DNA from: Galbitalea sp036266835
Lineage (GTDB): Bacteria; Actinomycetota; Actinomycetes; Actinomycetales; Microbacteriaceae
Assembly (NCBI GenBank): GCA_036266835.1
Contig: DATAXD010000059.1
Location: 1-49,846, forward strand
Direction: 5' to 3'
DNA: 49,846 bases
The notes beneath the pieces are model-generated. The model saw only the letters and a list, made by a program, of their open reading frames with translations. It was not told the DNA's origin and did no database searches. Of the stretch, positions 17,101-26,076 are shown piece after piece (position 1 is the stretch's first letter; every line of letters begins with the position of its first letter). A program made the translations under genes and the position numbers.

Positions 17101-18108
17101 CTATCGGGCCGGTTGCACCAGGTCCCGAGCGGCGTCGAGCAGGCCCCGCCCGTAGCGCGCGTACCGGCCGCTGGCAATCTCCCTGGTGATCGCGGGAATG
17201 CGCGGGAACCGCCGAGCGGGCAGCCCGCTGCGCATGACCTCGTGATCGGCTTTCGCGCGTGCCTGCGCCAGGGTGCGCGCCGGCACCCTGTCGCCCAGTT
17301 CGACGAGCCGGTCGACGAGTTCCAGTGACCGCCCGAGAAGTCGCGCGTTTCGCTCCGTGCGTACCTCCCGCACTCGACCTACCTTTTGTGCGAAAGTCAG
17401 CCGTCCGGCGCCGATTTGGTTGTCTCCGTGCTGGCGGTAGTCGATGAGTTCCGCGTTGAGCATCCGCACGCCGCCGGTGGCCGCGGCCAGCGTTGCCAGC
17501 CACTCGTCGTGGATCCAGTCGACCGCGAAGGGGATCGCCGCCCCGAGCAGAGAACGCCGGAACACGGCGGTCGCACCAGTGACCAGGTTGCGCCCGAGCA
17601 GCGCCTCGAACGCATTGCCGTTGCGCAGGAGGTTTCGCTCACGGCGCGTCATCGAAAGCGCCTCGAACAGGGAATGCGCCATCGAGACGCCCGCGCCATC
17701 CACAAGCCGTGCGTCGCTGAACACGAGATCGTTGGCCGGCTCGGCCGTGAATTCGGCAAGAATGGTCGCGATGCGCTCCTCATGCCACACATCATCCTGA
17801 TCGCACAGGGCGACGAAGTCCCCGGTTGTCGCGGTTACCGCCTGCTCGAAGTTGCCGACGACACCGATTGCCACGCGGTTTTCGAGCACTCGGAGGGTGA
17901 CCGCCTGTCCGCCACGAACCTTGTGGCTGGCGACGGCGTCACGCACGATCTTCACGGTGTCGTCGGTCGACGCGTCGTCGGAAACTACGATTTCATCGAC
18001 CGGACGCGTCTGCGCAAGAATGCTCTCCACCTGGGCGCGAACGTACGCCGCGCCGTTGTGCGTGCACAGCGCTACCGAGATGCTCGGTCCGGCGGTGGCT
18101 TTTGGCAC
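17101..18108 (-). CDS. GT2 glycosyltransferase, rhamnosyltransferase-like
   Basis: This 335-residue GT-A enzyme starts its fold with ISVALCTHNGAAYV (about 9-22), has the VSDDASTDDT nucleotide-binding motif and a CDQDD metal-binding motif, as in RfbF/RgpB-like rhamnosyltransferases. It ends with a basic helical tail and no membrane helices. It begins at GTG 18108, 6 nt after TAGACT, in a divergent promoter shared with the wbbL-like gene at 18153. Location between the two halves of the dTDP-rhamnose pathway makes rhamnose transfer likely, but the linkage is unknown. Confidence 0.82.
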   Translation of the reverse strand: MPKATAGPSISVALCTHNGAAYVRAQVESILAQTRPVDEIVVSDDASTDDTVKIVRDAVASHKVRGGQAVTLRVLENRVAIGVVGNFEQAVTATTGDFVALCDQDDVWHEERIATILAEFTAEPANDLVFSDARLVDGAGVSMAHSLFEALSMTRRERNLLRNGNAFEALLGRNLVTGATAVFRRSLLGAAIPFAVDWIHDEWLATLAAATGGVRMLNAELIDYRQHGDNQIGAGRLTFAQKVGRVREVRTERNARLLGRSLELVDRLVELGDRVPARTLAQARAKADHEVMRSGLPARRFPRIPAITREIASGRYARYGRGLLDAARDLVQPAR

Positions 18109-18114
18109 TCCCCG

Positions 18115-18120
18115 AGTCTA
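18115..18120 (-). promoter_or_regulatory. Predicted -10 box TAGACT, leaderless
   Basis: TAGACT lies 6 nt before the GTG at 18108. An identical hexamer on the other strand at 18138-18143 drives the opposite gene, so two core promoters sit within 44 bp. Confidence 0.55.
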
Positions 18121-18137
18121 GGAGCAATAGCCCCACT

Positions 18138-18143
18138 TAGACT
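18138..18143 (+). promoter_or_regulatory. Predicted -10 box TAGACT
   Basis: TAGACT is followed by 9 nt and the ATG at 18153. GAGGA lies 4 nt before the ATG, so the mRNA is either leaderless or has a leader too short for normal ribosome binding. Confidence 0.5.
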
Positions 18144-18152
18144 GAGGACACT

Positions 18153-19061
18153 ATGGCCATCCCCGTCGCGCCGTCCGGCGCGCCCACCATCGGGATCGCG
18201 ACAGTCAGCTACGGCTCCGAATCCGTGCTCGGCCGGTTCCTCGAATCCGTGTCCGCGGCGACCACCGCTGTGACGATGGTCGTGGTCGCAGACAACTTCG
18301 CCGCCGGCAACAACAACACGGTGCGCGAACTCTGCGCGGCGAACGGGGCCACCTACATTGCGATGGCAGGCAATGCCGGCTACGGCAAGGCAATGAACGC
18401 GGCCGTGGAGCAGATGCCCGACAGCATCCGGTGGATCCTGGTCAGCAACCCGGACGTGCAACTGCACCCTGGATCGATCGACGAGCTGGTTCGCGGTGGC
18501 GAAACGGATGACCGGATCGGCGACGTGGGACCAGCCGTGCGTAACGAAGATGGCACGGTATATCCATCGGCGCGAGCGATCCCCTCGCTTCGGACCGGCG
18601 TTGGCCACGCCCTGTTCTCGAACCTCTGGGCCGCCAATCCGTGGACGACGGCATACCTCAGGGATGCACGGGGCGAACTGACAGCCCGCGATGCCGGATG
18701 GCTGTCCGGCTCCTGCGTACTGGTTCGCCGTTCGGTCTGGTCGGAGGTCGGCGGGTTCGACCCGCGCTTCTTCATGTACTTCGAAGACGTCGACCTCGGC
18801 AACCGGATCGGCAAGGCCGGCTACCGCAACCTGTACTGGCCGAGCGCATCCATCACCCACACGGGCGCGCACTCGACGGAGGGTGGCGCGTCGGATGCCA
18901 TGATCCGCGCGCACCACACCAGTGCCCGCCAGTTCCTCGCCACGAAGTATCCGGGTGTCGTGCTCCGGCCGGTTCGCGTCACACTCACGGTCGGGCTCGC
19001 GATCCGGTCGTTCCTGGTGAGGCGCCGCGCACGGGCAGCACGAGAGAGGCAGACGACATGA
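18153..19061 (+). CDS. GT2 rhamnosyltransferase, WbbL-like
   Basis: The 302-residue protein resembles WbbL, which in mycobacteria adds L-rhamnose to GlcNAc-PP-decaprenol to start the galactan linker. Seen features: IGIATVSYGSESVLGRFL at the N-terminus, AGNAGYGKAMNAAV, the metal-binding SNPDV motif, a FMYFEDVDLGNR segment (catalytic acid region) and a basic C-terminus. It overlaps rfbB by ATGA. The M. tuberculosis wbbL1 gene is likewise adjacent to rmlD, which supports the assignment. Linker rhamnosylation as opposed to side-chain rhamnosylation is not proven. Confidence 0.85.
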   Translation: MAIPVAPSGAPTIGIATVSYGSESVLGRFLESVSAATTAVTMVVVADNFAAGNNNTVRELCAANGATYIAMAGNAGYGKAMNAAVEQMPDSIRWILVSNPDVQLHPGSIDELVRGGETDDRIGDVGPAVRNEDGTVYPSARAIPSLRTGVGHALFSNLWAANPWTTAYLRDARGELTARDAGWLSGSCVLVRRSVWSEVGGFDPRFFMYFEDVDLGNRIGKAGYRNLYWPSASITHTGAHSTEGGASDAMIRAHHTSARQFLATKYPGVVLRPVRVTLTVGLAIRSFLVRRRARAARERQTT

Positions 19062-20044
19062 AAATCCTGGTCACCGGCGGAGCGGGGTTCATCGGCTCGA
19101 ACTTTGTTCGCCGAACCATCGAAGACGCCTACCCCGGGCTCGAGGGGGCCGAGGTTGTTGTGCTCGACGCCCTGACCTACTCGGGCAATCTCGCCAACCT
19201 CGAACCGGTTGCACGTTCGCCGCGCTACTCATTCGTACACGGAGACATCCGTGACGCCGATCTCCTTGCGCAACTGGTTCCCGGTGTTGACTCGATCGTG
19301 CATTTCGCCGCAGAGTCCCACGTGGACCGCTCCGTTCGGGATGCGAGCCTGTTCGTTGAGACGAATGTCCTCGGAACCCAGCGGTTGCTCGATGCCGCGC
19401 TGCACGCGAAGCTCACGCGGTTCGTGCACGTGTCGACCGACGAGGTGTACGGGTCGATCCCTGAGGGTTCGTGGGATGAGAAGCAGCCTCTCGAACCGAA
19501 TTCGCCCTACTCGGCTTCGAAGGCCGGCAGCGACCTGATCGCGAGGAGCTATTTCACGACGCACGGACTGAACCTCTCGATCACCCGCTGCTCGAACAAC
19601 TACGGGCCTTACCAGTTCCCCGAGAAGGTCATCCCGCTGTTCGTGACGAATCTCATCGATGACAAGCACGTTCCCCTCTACGGCGACGGGACGAACGTCC
19701 GCGACTGGCTGCACGTTGACGACCACACGCGGGGCATCGCTCTTGTCCTCACGGGCGGCGGGGCCGGGGAGGTGTACAACATCGGCGGCGGTACCGAGCT
19801 CACCAACCGGCAGCTGACGGGCCGCCTGTTGGAGGCGACCGGCAGGCACTGGTCGTACGTCGACGCGGTACCCGACCGCCTCGGCCATGACCTGCGCTAC
19901 AGCGTTGACATCGCAAAGATCAGCTCGGAACTCGGCTACCAGCCGCTGGTTCCGTTCGAAACGGGGCTGGCAGATGTTGTGCAGTGGTTCCGCGACAACC
20001 GCGCGTGGTGGGAGCCGCTCAAGGCTCGCGCCGCGCTGGCCTGA
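19058..20044 (+). CDS. rfbB: dTDP-glucose 4,6-dehydratase
   Basis: This 328-residue short-chain dehydrogenase converts dTDP-glucose to dTDP-4-keto-6-deoxyglucose. The NAD-binding GGAGFIGSN loop (7-15), HFAAESHVDRS, the catalytic STDEVYG motif (Thr-Asp-Glu) and the YSASK tyrosine-lysine pair are all present. The true start is the ATG at 19058, overlapping the stop of the wbbL-like gene (ATGA); a longer frame beginning at 18641 lies inside that gene. rfbD follows after 12 bp. Confidence 0.96.
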   Translation: MKILVTGGAGFIGSNFVRRTIEDAYPGLEGAEVVVLDALTYSGNLANLEPVARSPRYSFVHGDIRDADLLAQLVPGVDSIVHFAAESHVDRSVRDASLFVETNVLGTQRLLDAALHAKLTRFVHVSTDEVYGSIPEGSWDEKQPLEPNSPYSASKAGSDLIARSYFTTHGLNLSITRCSNNYGPYQFPEKVIPLFVTNLIDDKHVPLYGDGTNVRDWLHVDDHTRGIALVLTGGGAGEVYNIGGGTELTNRQLTGRLLEATGRHWSYVDAVPDRLGHDLRYSVDIAKISSELGYQPLVPFETGLADVVQWFRDNRAWWEPLKARAALA

Positions 20045-20056
20045 TCGGGGCGTCGC

Positions 20057-20908
20057 ATGCGCTACCTGATCACGGGCGCGGGCGGGATGCTCGGCTCCGA
20101 CCTGGTCGAGGCACTGGCCGGCAGCGACGTGGTCGCCGCGACTCGCGCGCAGCTGGACATCACCGATCTCGGGGCGGTGCGAGCGGCTGTCGCCGGCGCG
20201 GACGTCGTGATCAACGCGGCGGCCTTCACCCGGGTCGACGACGCCGAGTCCGAAGAGCCCGCAGCGTTTTCGATCAATGCGACGGGCGCACAGAACGTCG
20301 CCACGGCAGCCGCTGAGGCGGGTGCGGCACTCGTGCACTATTCGACCGACTACGTGTTCGACGGCACCGCCACGAGTCCGTATTCGGAGGATCATCCGAC
20401 GCATCCGGTTACCGCATACGGGCGCACAAAGGCGGAAGGAGAACGACTCGTCCTCGAGCACGGGCCGGCCAGAACCTTCGTCGTGCGCACCGCGTACCTC
20501 TACGGCGAGCACGGCCGCAGCTTCCCGGCGACGATGCTGCGTCTGGCCGGCGAGCGTGAGAGCGTCAGCGTCGTCACCGACCAGGTCGGCCAGCCCACCT
20601 GGACCGCGGATGTCGCGGCGCAGACGATCGCGCTGCTCGGCAGCGGTGCGCCAGGCGGCATCTTCCATGCGACCAGTTCGGGATGTGCCAGCTGGTACGA
20701 GTTCGCGCAGGCTATTTTCGAGACTGCGGGACTCGATCCCTCGCGCATACTTCCGACGGATTCCGCCCATTACATCCAACGCGCACCGCGGCCCGGATAC
20801 TCCGTTCTCGGCCACGGCGCCTGGGCGACCGCGGGGCTTCCGGAGCTCCGCGATTGGCGAGAAGCGCTGCGCGCCGCCGTGGAACGTGGGAGTATCGGTG
20901 CTCGATGA
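20057..20908 (+). CDS. rfbD: dTDP-4-dehydrorhamnose reductase
   Basis: The 283-residue NAD(P)H-dependent reductase completes dTDP-L-rhamnose synthesis. The GAGGMLG loop (7-13), INAAAFTRVDDAE, the YSTDYVFDG motif and the catalytic YGRTKAEGE pair are seen, together with the C-terminal substrate segment ending in LRDWREAL. It is not fused to rfbC as it is in some actinobacteria. It ends in an ATGA overlap with the following GT4 gene, so rfbB, rfbD and two glycosyltransferases form one plus-strand operon. Confidence 0.95.
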   Translation: MRYLITGAGGMLGSDLVEALAGSDVVAATRAQLDITDLGAVRAAVAGADVVINAAAFTRVDDAESEEPAAFSINATGAQNVATAAAEAGAALVHYSTDYVFDGTATSPYSEDHPTHPVTAYGRTKAEGERLVLEHGPARTFVVRTAYLYGEHGRSFPATMLRLAGERESVSVVTDQVGQPTWTADVAAQTIALLGSGAPGGIFHATSSGCASWYEFAQAIFETAGLDPSRILPTDSAHYIQRAPRPGYSVLGHGAWATAGLPELRDWREALRAAVERGSIGAR

Positions 20909-22038
20909 CGACCCTCAATGTGATTCTCGATGACCTGCTCGCCGACTCGACCGGCGGAGCCGCCCGGTACACCGGCGAGCTGGCACGGGCACTCATCGAG
21001 CACGCCCCCGCGGGTTGTTCCGTCGAGGGAATAGTCGCCTCGTCGACCGAGGACCAGTACCAGGAGATTGCCGACCACGTACCCGGCCTGGCCGGATTGT
21101 TCAAGAGCGCCCTCGTTCGCCGCGACCTCACCACGGCCTGGCAGCACGGATTCACTCCGGTACCAACCGGGATGCTGCACGCACCGAGCCTGTTCGCCCC
21201 GCTGCGCAGCCACGACCGCGTCAACGAAAGGGGCAACCAGATCGTGGTCACGATCCACGACGCCGTGGCCTTCAGCCATCCGGACTTCATGACGTCACGA
21301 GAGCTCTCGTGGACTAAGGCCATGGCGACCCGGGCCGTGAAGTACGCGGACGCCATCGTGGTGCCGACCCACGCGGTCGCGGATGAACTGGAAGGGTTTC
21401 TGCACCTGGGGGACCGGATGCGAGTCATCGGTGCTGCCGCCAGCTCGCGCCTCCACAAACCTGCGGATGCCGACGCACGCGCCGACCGGCTCGGATTGCC
21501 GGCACGCTACGTCGCTACGGTGGGCGATTCCGCCGCACGCCACGGAATCGGATACCTGCTCACCGCTCTCGCGGAAACCGACAACAAGCAACTGCACCTG
21601 GTAGTGGTCGGTGCCGAGCGCGAAGCGGGTGCGCTGGACGCAGCGATTGCAACGTCCGGCGTCGCCAAGAGCCGCATCCACGGTCTCGGTGCCCTGGATG
21701 ACGCGGACTATTCGACCGCCGTTTCGGGTGCGACGGCGCTCGTGCATCCGACGCTCGCAAACGGATTCGGGCTGCCCATGCTCGAGGCGTTCGCCCTGGG
21801 CGTTCCCGTCATCCACGCGGGCACACCGTCGCTCGTGGAGATCGCCGGGGACGCCGGCGTGTCGATCCCGGTGGACGACCTGGCCGTCTACCCGGCCCTG
21901 CTCACTGAGGCGATCGACCGGGTGTCGACCGACACGGAGCTTCGCAAGACGCTGTCGATCCTCGGCGACGACCGGGCGCGCCTGTTCACGTGGCGCGCGG
22001 CGGCCGAGGGTGTCTGGCAACTCCACGCCGACCTTTGA
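20905..22038 (+). CDS. Glycosyltransferase family 4 (mannosyl/rhamnosyl type)
   Basis: This 377-residue GT4 enzyme has an N-terminal TGGAARYTGELARAL acceptor motif, a VVTIHDAVAFSHPDFM segment, and a donor-site block HPTLANGFGLPMLEAFALGVPVIHAG containing the typical ExxxxxE-like spacing. It is close in layout to the protein at 26091-27266 (same VHDAxxFSHP motif). The start is ATG 20905 overlapping the rfbD stop; a longer frame from 20683 would be internal to rfbD. Its last 53 bp overlap the convergent asparagine-synthetase-like gene. Confidence 0.85.
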   Translation: MTTLNVILDDLLADSTGGAARYTGELARALIEHAPAGCSVEGIVASSTEDQYQEIADHVPGLAGLFKSALVRRDLTTAWQHGFTPVPTGMLHAPSLFAPLRSHDRVNERGNQIVVTIHDAVAFSHPDFMTSRELSWTKAMATRAVKYADAIVVPTHAVADELEGFLHLGDRMRVIGAAASSRLHKPADADARADRLGLPARYVATVGDSAARHGIGYLLTALAETDNKQLHLVVVGAEREAGALDAAIATSGVAKSRIHGLGALDDADYSTAVSGATALVHPTLANGFGLPMLEAFALGVPVIHAGTPSLVEIAGDAGVSIPVDDLAVYPALLTEAIDRVSTDTELRKTLSILGDDRARLFTWRAAAEGVWQLHADL

Positions 22039-23725
22039 GAGCTCCTGCATCCGGCGACGGAGCCCATTTCGTGATGAGTCGGTTAGCCCAGTAAACGTTG
22101 ACCAGCAGGTGCCGCAGTCGCACGGCTGCGCCGTCGACTCCGAGCATCCTCAGCGCGCTCGCGGTCATGCGGCGGTACGCGGGACCGAATTCGGGCGAAT
22201 CCGCAAGAACATCCCTGGCGGCAAGCCAGGCGCGACTGCGGCCGTGGGATGCCGATACCGGGTTCGACGGAATATCGGCCAGCCCCGCGGCTTCGAGGGT
22301 CTCGGCAAACAGCGACACCTTGCGGCCCGGGCCGCCGAGGGGCTCGCAGGCCACGGCGATTGCCGCCGCACCCTCGGTCATGAATGGCTCGTACTGCGCC
22401 CACTCGTTGCTCTCGGAAATCCAGTGGGCGGGGAACACCCCACGCGTTGCGGGCAGCGAGTATCGAAAGTGGCTCACCGTCCCGAATCGCGGATCGAGTC
22501 GACGACGAGCCGCCTCGGCGCGACGGATGATTCGTCGCTGCCAGCCGGCATCCAGGCTGAGGAAATTCGTGGAGATCACGCTCCAGTGCGAGTCGGCGGG
22601 AATGGATCCGTCCGCGATCCGGGCGGTGCGCAGGGCGAGCTCGCCGTCCCCGCCGTCCATCATGGCGTCGGAGAAAAACCCGCCGATGACGACCGGCTGG
22701 CCGAAAATCCCGAATGCACCCTGGAGATGCCCATCGCTCCAACGCCGGTGTGAACCGAAAATCAGGCCATTGCCGGTCCGAAAACGATCGACCATGATGC
22801 TCGGATCCCAGGTCGCGGTATCGTGCCGCACACCGAGGCGGGACGCGACCTCGCGTGCCGTCCAGAGCTCGGGATTGTCATCGGGCGACCCGGTGATCGC
22901 CGTGACCTTACCCGGCATGATGCGAACTGCGGAGGCAAGAACCATCCGGCTGTCGAGACCCGCACTGAGCGTGCAGGCGATCGTCTGATCACTCCCAAGA
23001 TTCCTGCGGATCCGCTTAAAGAGGTCATCCATCAGATCGCCGACGAGTCCGTTCGCGTCAGAAGCGGCGACAACGGGAGCGATCGGGTCGCCCAGCGCAC
23101 CGGCGACCGGCGTCTGGTAGGTAACCCGGAGCCCCCTGCGCCCTGCACGCACCGTGAGGACCCGGCCGGACGGCGCTTCGCGCACCCCCTGGTAGAGCGT
23201 GTAAGGGAAGCTGACACGCGACTGCGATACGAGTTCGCGGCAGGCCAGAAGGTCGAGTCGATCCCCGGTTGCCAATGCGATCAGATCGGGCGAGCTCGAA
23301 ATGGCAACAAACCCTCGCCCCCGCGCGATGAACACGGGGGCGCCCCCCAACGCGTCGTTACGCAGTTCGGCGATCACCCCGCGCGGCGTTTCGACCGACG
23401 GGGCACACCGCAGGATCGCAGCCGGGTGAAACGGCTGGAAGGCAGGTGCGACCAGCGGCTCGGCACGGAGCCTTCCCACGATCTGAGCCGTACGACCGTG
23501 TGGTTTTGCGGACGCCCGAAGCCAATCGAACAGGGGATCGCCAAGCACAAGGGTCGCTCCTCGGGCGTTGACGACCGGCGCGAGACCCGGATACGTTGTC
23601 GCCGTGTAGCCGAGCACTCCACCGGCGACCTGCGCGAGCGTGAACTCCGGCCACGCGCCCGACTTCGCGATCCCCCGACGGGGAAACGGCGGTCGCCTGC
23701 CCCCCAAGAGCATCAGGTAGTCCAC
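21986..23725 (-). CDS. Asparagine-synthetase-like protein lacking the N-terminal Cys
   Basis: The 579-residue protein resembles the asparagine synthetase/amidotransferase family. Its ATP-pyrophosphatase loop is CTLSAGLDSRM (about 255-265), a variant of SGGxDS with the second glycine replaced by alanine. The N-terminal part looks like a degenerate class-II glutaminase domain, but it begins MDYLMLL with no Cys at position 2, so glutamine hydrolysis there is not expected. In glycan clusters such proteins can amidate uronic acids (Bordetella O-antigen relatives); that fits the uronate pathway here but is inference. It lies 47 bp after purE on the same strand, so it may share its transcript. The GTG start is the least certain part. 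Confidence 0.72.
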   Translation of the reverse strand: MDYLMLLGGRRPPFPRRGIAKSGAWPEFTLAQVAGGVLGYTATTYPGLAPVVNARGATLVLGDPLFDWLRASAKPHGRTAQIVGRLRAEPLVAPAFQPFHPAAILRCAPSVETPRGVIAELRNDALGGAPVFIARGRGFVAISSSPDLIALATGDRLDLLACRELVSQSRVSFPYTLYQGVREAPSGRVLTVRAGRRGLRVTYQTPVAGALGDPIAPVVAASDANGLVGDLMDDLFKRIRRNLGSDQTIACTLSAGLDSRMVLASAVRIMPGKVTAITGSPDDNPELWTAREVASRLGVRHDTATWDPSIMVDRFRTGNGLIFGSHRRWSDGHLQGAFGIFGQPVVIGGFFSDAMMDGGDGELALRTARIADGSIPADSHWSVISTNFLSLDAGWQRRIIRRAEAARRRLDPRFGTVSHFRYSLPATRGVFPAHWISESNEWAQYEPFMTEGAAAIAVACEPLGGPGRKVSLFAETLEAAGLADIPSNPVSASHGRSRAWLAARDVLADSPEFGPAYRRMTASALRMLGVDGAAVRLRHLLVNVYWANRLITKWAPSPDAGALKGRRGVARHPRPPRAT

Positions 23726-23772
23726 AGTTTCGAACCACGTCCTTCACTGCTTCGAATCGGGCGAGATACCCC

Positions 23773-24285
23773 CTACAACTTAGACTGCAGCGCTGCGTTC
23801 TTGGTCGAGACCGCAACCTCGAGCGACTTCGCGAAGTCATCCAGTTTCGCGCCGAGGACCGGATCCTCGAGCGACAGGATCCGTGCAGCCAGGATCGCGC
23901 CATTGCGCGCGCCGCCGATGGAGACGGTAGCCACCGGAATCCCGGCGGGCATCTGGACGATGGACAGCAGCGAATCGAGACCGTCGAGACGAGCGAGCGG
24001 TACCGGCACTCCGACCACCGGAAGCGTCGTGACCGCCGCGAGCATGCCGGGCAGATGCGCGGCTCCTCCCGCTCCGGCGATGATCACCCGGATCCCGCGC
24101 TTCTTCGCCCCACGACCGAATTCGATCATCCGGTCGGGCGTGCGATGAGCCGACACCACCTCGACCTCGAACGAAATGCCGAACTCCTTCAGCGTCGCCG
24201 CGGCATCCGCCATCACGGACCAGTCGGAGTCTGACCCCATGACGATGGCAACGAGGGTGGGCACGGACACCATGCTAGAGGTCAC
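23773..24285 (-). CDS. purE: N5-carboxyaminoimidazole ribonucleotide mutase
   Basis: PurE (170 residues) rearranges N5-CAIR to CAIR in purine synthesis. The MGSDSDW motif near residue 17, SAHRTPDRM with the catalytic histidine, and GAGGAAHLPGM with VPxxxLDGLDSLLSIVQMP are all intact. The start is either GTG 24285 or the in-frame ATG at 24273; neither has an ideal ribosome-site spacing, since GAGGGG lies 2 nt and 14 nt away respectively. It follows purK by 11 bp. This is a housekeeping gene inside an otherwise glycan-rich region. Confidence 0.96.
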   Translation of the reverse strand: MTSSMVSVPTLVAIVMGSDSDWSVMADAAATLKEFGISFEVEVVSAHRTPDRMIEFGRGAKKRGIRVIIAGAGGAAHLPGMLAAVTTLPVVGVPVPLARLDGLDSLLSIVQMPAGIPVATVSIGGARNGAILAARILSLEDPVLGAKLDDFAKSLEVAVSTKNAALQSKL

Positions 24286-24296
24286 GACCCCTCGAC

Positions 24297-25415
24297 TCAG
24301 CCATTGAAGTGCGCGGAAGCCGCCCGAGCGCGAAAGACCACCTCGTCGAGGTCGGTGCCCGTAGCCGTCACGTGTCCGACCTTCCGATCTGGTCGCGACT
24401 GCTTACCGTAGTTGTGAAACTTGACGGTCGGCTGGTCGGCGAGGGCCACGCGATATGAATCCGCCAGTGAACCGGACACGGGGCCACCGAGGATATTCAC
24501 CATGACGCTCCACGGCTCGCGGATGCCCGTTGCACCCAGTGGCAGGTCGAGCACGGCACGCAGGTGCTGCTCGAACTGGCTGGTGGTCGAGCCGTCGATG
24601 GTCCAGTGCCCCGTGTTGTGCGGGCGCATGGCCAGTTCGTTGATGACGAGTCGATCGTCGGTTGTTTCAAACAGTTCGACCGCGAGCACCCCGGTCACTC
24701 CGAGCTCGACTGCCACGGTCGAGGCGATATCTGCGGCGAGTTCGGCGGCTCGCCCGCCGGAGAACGGTGCGGGCGCGATGACCTCCGCGCAGACTCCATC
24801 GCGCTGGATCGACTCGACAACTGGCCACAGCGCAAGCTCCCCGGCTGGCCGCCTGGCAACCAGCTGCGCGAGCTCGCGGCGAAAGTCGACAAGTTCCTCG
24901 ACGAGAAGTGGATGCCCCGCGCCCAACCAGTCCGCCACGTCGTCAACGGACTCAACAACGCGGACGCCCTTGCCGTCATAGCCACCCATTGACGTCTTCA
25001 CGACTGCCCTGCCGCCGTGGTCCGACAGGAACGCTTCAAGCTCGGCCGTCTCCGACACGGTGGCCCAATCGGGCACCGGCAACCCCAGGCCATCGAGTCG
25101 CGCACGCATCTGCAGCTTGTCCTGCGCGTACAGGAGCGCGCCGGGATCGGGACGCACGACGACACCGCCGGCGACGAGGGCGCCAAGGACCTCCTGGGGG
25201 ACATGCTCGTGATCGAAGGTCAGAACATCCACTCCGCGGGCGAACTCGAGAACCTCTTCGACATTGTGAAAGTCGCCGGTTGCCGTGACCGCCAGGTCGG
25301 CCGACTCGCGGCGCTCCTGCGCAAAAACGCGCAGCTCGATACCCAGTTCCACGGCGGCAGGGATCATCATCCGCGCGAGCTGCCCGGCGCCGATCACTCC
25401 GACGATGGGCGACAT
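24297..25415 (-). CDS. purK: N5-carboxyaminoimidazole ribonucleotide synthase
   Basis: This 372-residue ATP-grasp enzyme makes N5-CAIR from AIR, bicarbonate and ATP. The N-terminal GVIGAGQLARMM loop, the FDHEHVP motif, KTSMGGYDGKG (ATP-binding loop) and NELAMRPHNTGHWT near the active site are visible. ATG 25415 is preferred over GTG 25430 because AGGGG lies 6 nt upstream and GVIGAGQL follows at the normal distance. It is divergent from gtrA (78-bp gap), as purK is from Rv3277 in M. tuberculosis. Confidence 0.96.
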   Translation of the reverse strand: MSPIVGVIGAGQLARMMIPAAVELGIELRVFAQERRESADLAVTATGDFHNVEEVLEFARGVDVLTFDHEHVPQEVLGALVAGGVVVRPDPGALLYAQDKLQMRARLDGLGLPVPDWATVSETAELEAFLSDHGGRAVVKTSMGGYDGKGVRVVESVDDVADWLGAGHPLLVEELVDFRRELAQLVARRPAGELALWPVVESIQRDGVCAEVIAPAPFSGGRAAELAADIASTVAVELGVTGVLAVELFETTDDRLVINELAMRPHNTGHWTIDGSTTSQFEQHLRAVLDLPLGATGIREPWSVMVNILGGPVSGSLADSYRVALADQPTVKFHNYGKQSRPDRKVGHVTATGTDLDEVVFRARAASAHFNG

Positions 25416-25474
25416 CCTGTACCCCTGCACAGACAGGCCGAGTGTCTCTCAGCAACGAACCAAGGTGAGTCGGT

Positions 25475-25480
25475 TAGAGT
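25475..25480 (+). promoter_or_regulatory. Predicted -10 box TAGAGT
   Basis: TAGAGT lies 13 nt before the ATG at 25494 of gtrA. Transcription would start about 6 nt upstream of the ATG, leaving a leader too short for a ribosome-binding site. Confidence 0.4.
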
Positions 25481-25493
25481 AAACAACCGCCTT

Positions 25494-26015
25494 ATGACCC
25501 TATCCGCTTCTCTGCGAGGTGCCACCATGCGAGCGCTGATCTCCCAGTTCGCCCGTTTCGGTGTCGTCGGGCTGGTCGGCCTGGCTGTCGATGCCGGGAT
25601 CTTCAACGTTCTCCGGCTGACCGCTTTCAGCCCGGAAGCTGTGCATAACGGCCCGCTGTGGGCCAAGCTCATCTCGACGTCCATCGCGATCATCGTCAAC
25701 TGGCTCGGCAATCGCTACTGGACCTTCCGTCACCAGCGTCGAGCGCACTGGGTTCGCGAGGGTATCGAATTCGTTCTCGTCAGCATCGGCGGGCTCCTCA
25801 TCGCCGAGGCGTGCCTCTGGTTCTCGGAGTATGTACTCGGACTCCATTCCCTACTGGCAGATAACATCGCGACTAACGTCGTGGGACTTGTTCTCGGAAC
25901 CGCGTTCCGCTTCTTTTTCTACAGGTTCTGGGTCTATGGACCGACCCGATCCGCCGCGCCGACCCAGGAGACCGGCGCACCGGATCTCGAACGGATTCCG
26001 ACGCCCCGCGGCTGA
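25494..26015 (+). CDS. GtrA family membrane protein
   Basis: The 173-residue protein has four hydrophobic helices (about 20-42, 57-75, 90-110 and 120-142), with the GtrA hallmarks FARFGVVGLVGLAVDAGIF, an NWLGNRYWTF motif and a FRFFFYRFWVY end. GtrA proteins are thought to help flip polyprenyl-phosphate sugars. It occupies the Rv3277 position beside purK. ATG 25494 is taken as start; the next in-frame ATG (25527) would begin MRALISQF and is possible. The 26016-26090 gap leads to the inserted glycan block. Confidence 0.9.
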   Translation: MTLSASLRGATMRALISQFARFGVVGLVGLAVDAGIFNVLRLTAFSPEAVHNGPLWAKLISTSIAIIVNWLGNRYWTFRHQRRAHWVREGIEFVLVSIGGLLIAEACLWFSEYVLGLHSLLADNIATNVVGLVLGTAFRFFFYRFWVYGPTRSAAPTQETGAPDLERIPTPRG

Positions 26016-26076
26016 TGAGCCGGGCGCCTGCGGAGCATCCGACTCGTGCCCCTACGGGCGCACCGCGCGTGGTGTG

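Noticed and set aside
19229..20815. 528-codon open frame antisense to rfbB-rfbD
   Set aside because: rfbB and rfbD have intact active-site motifs on the plus strand. The antisense product is low-complexity and Arg-rich, as expected from third-position GC bias.
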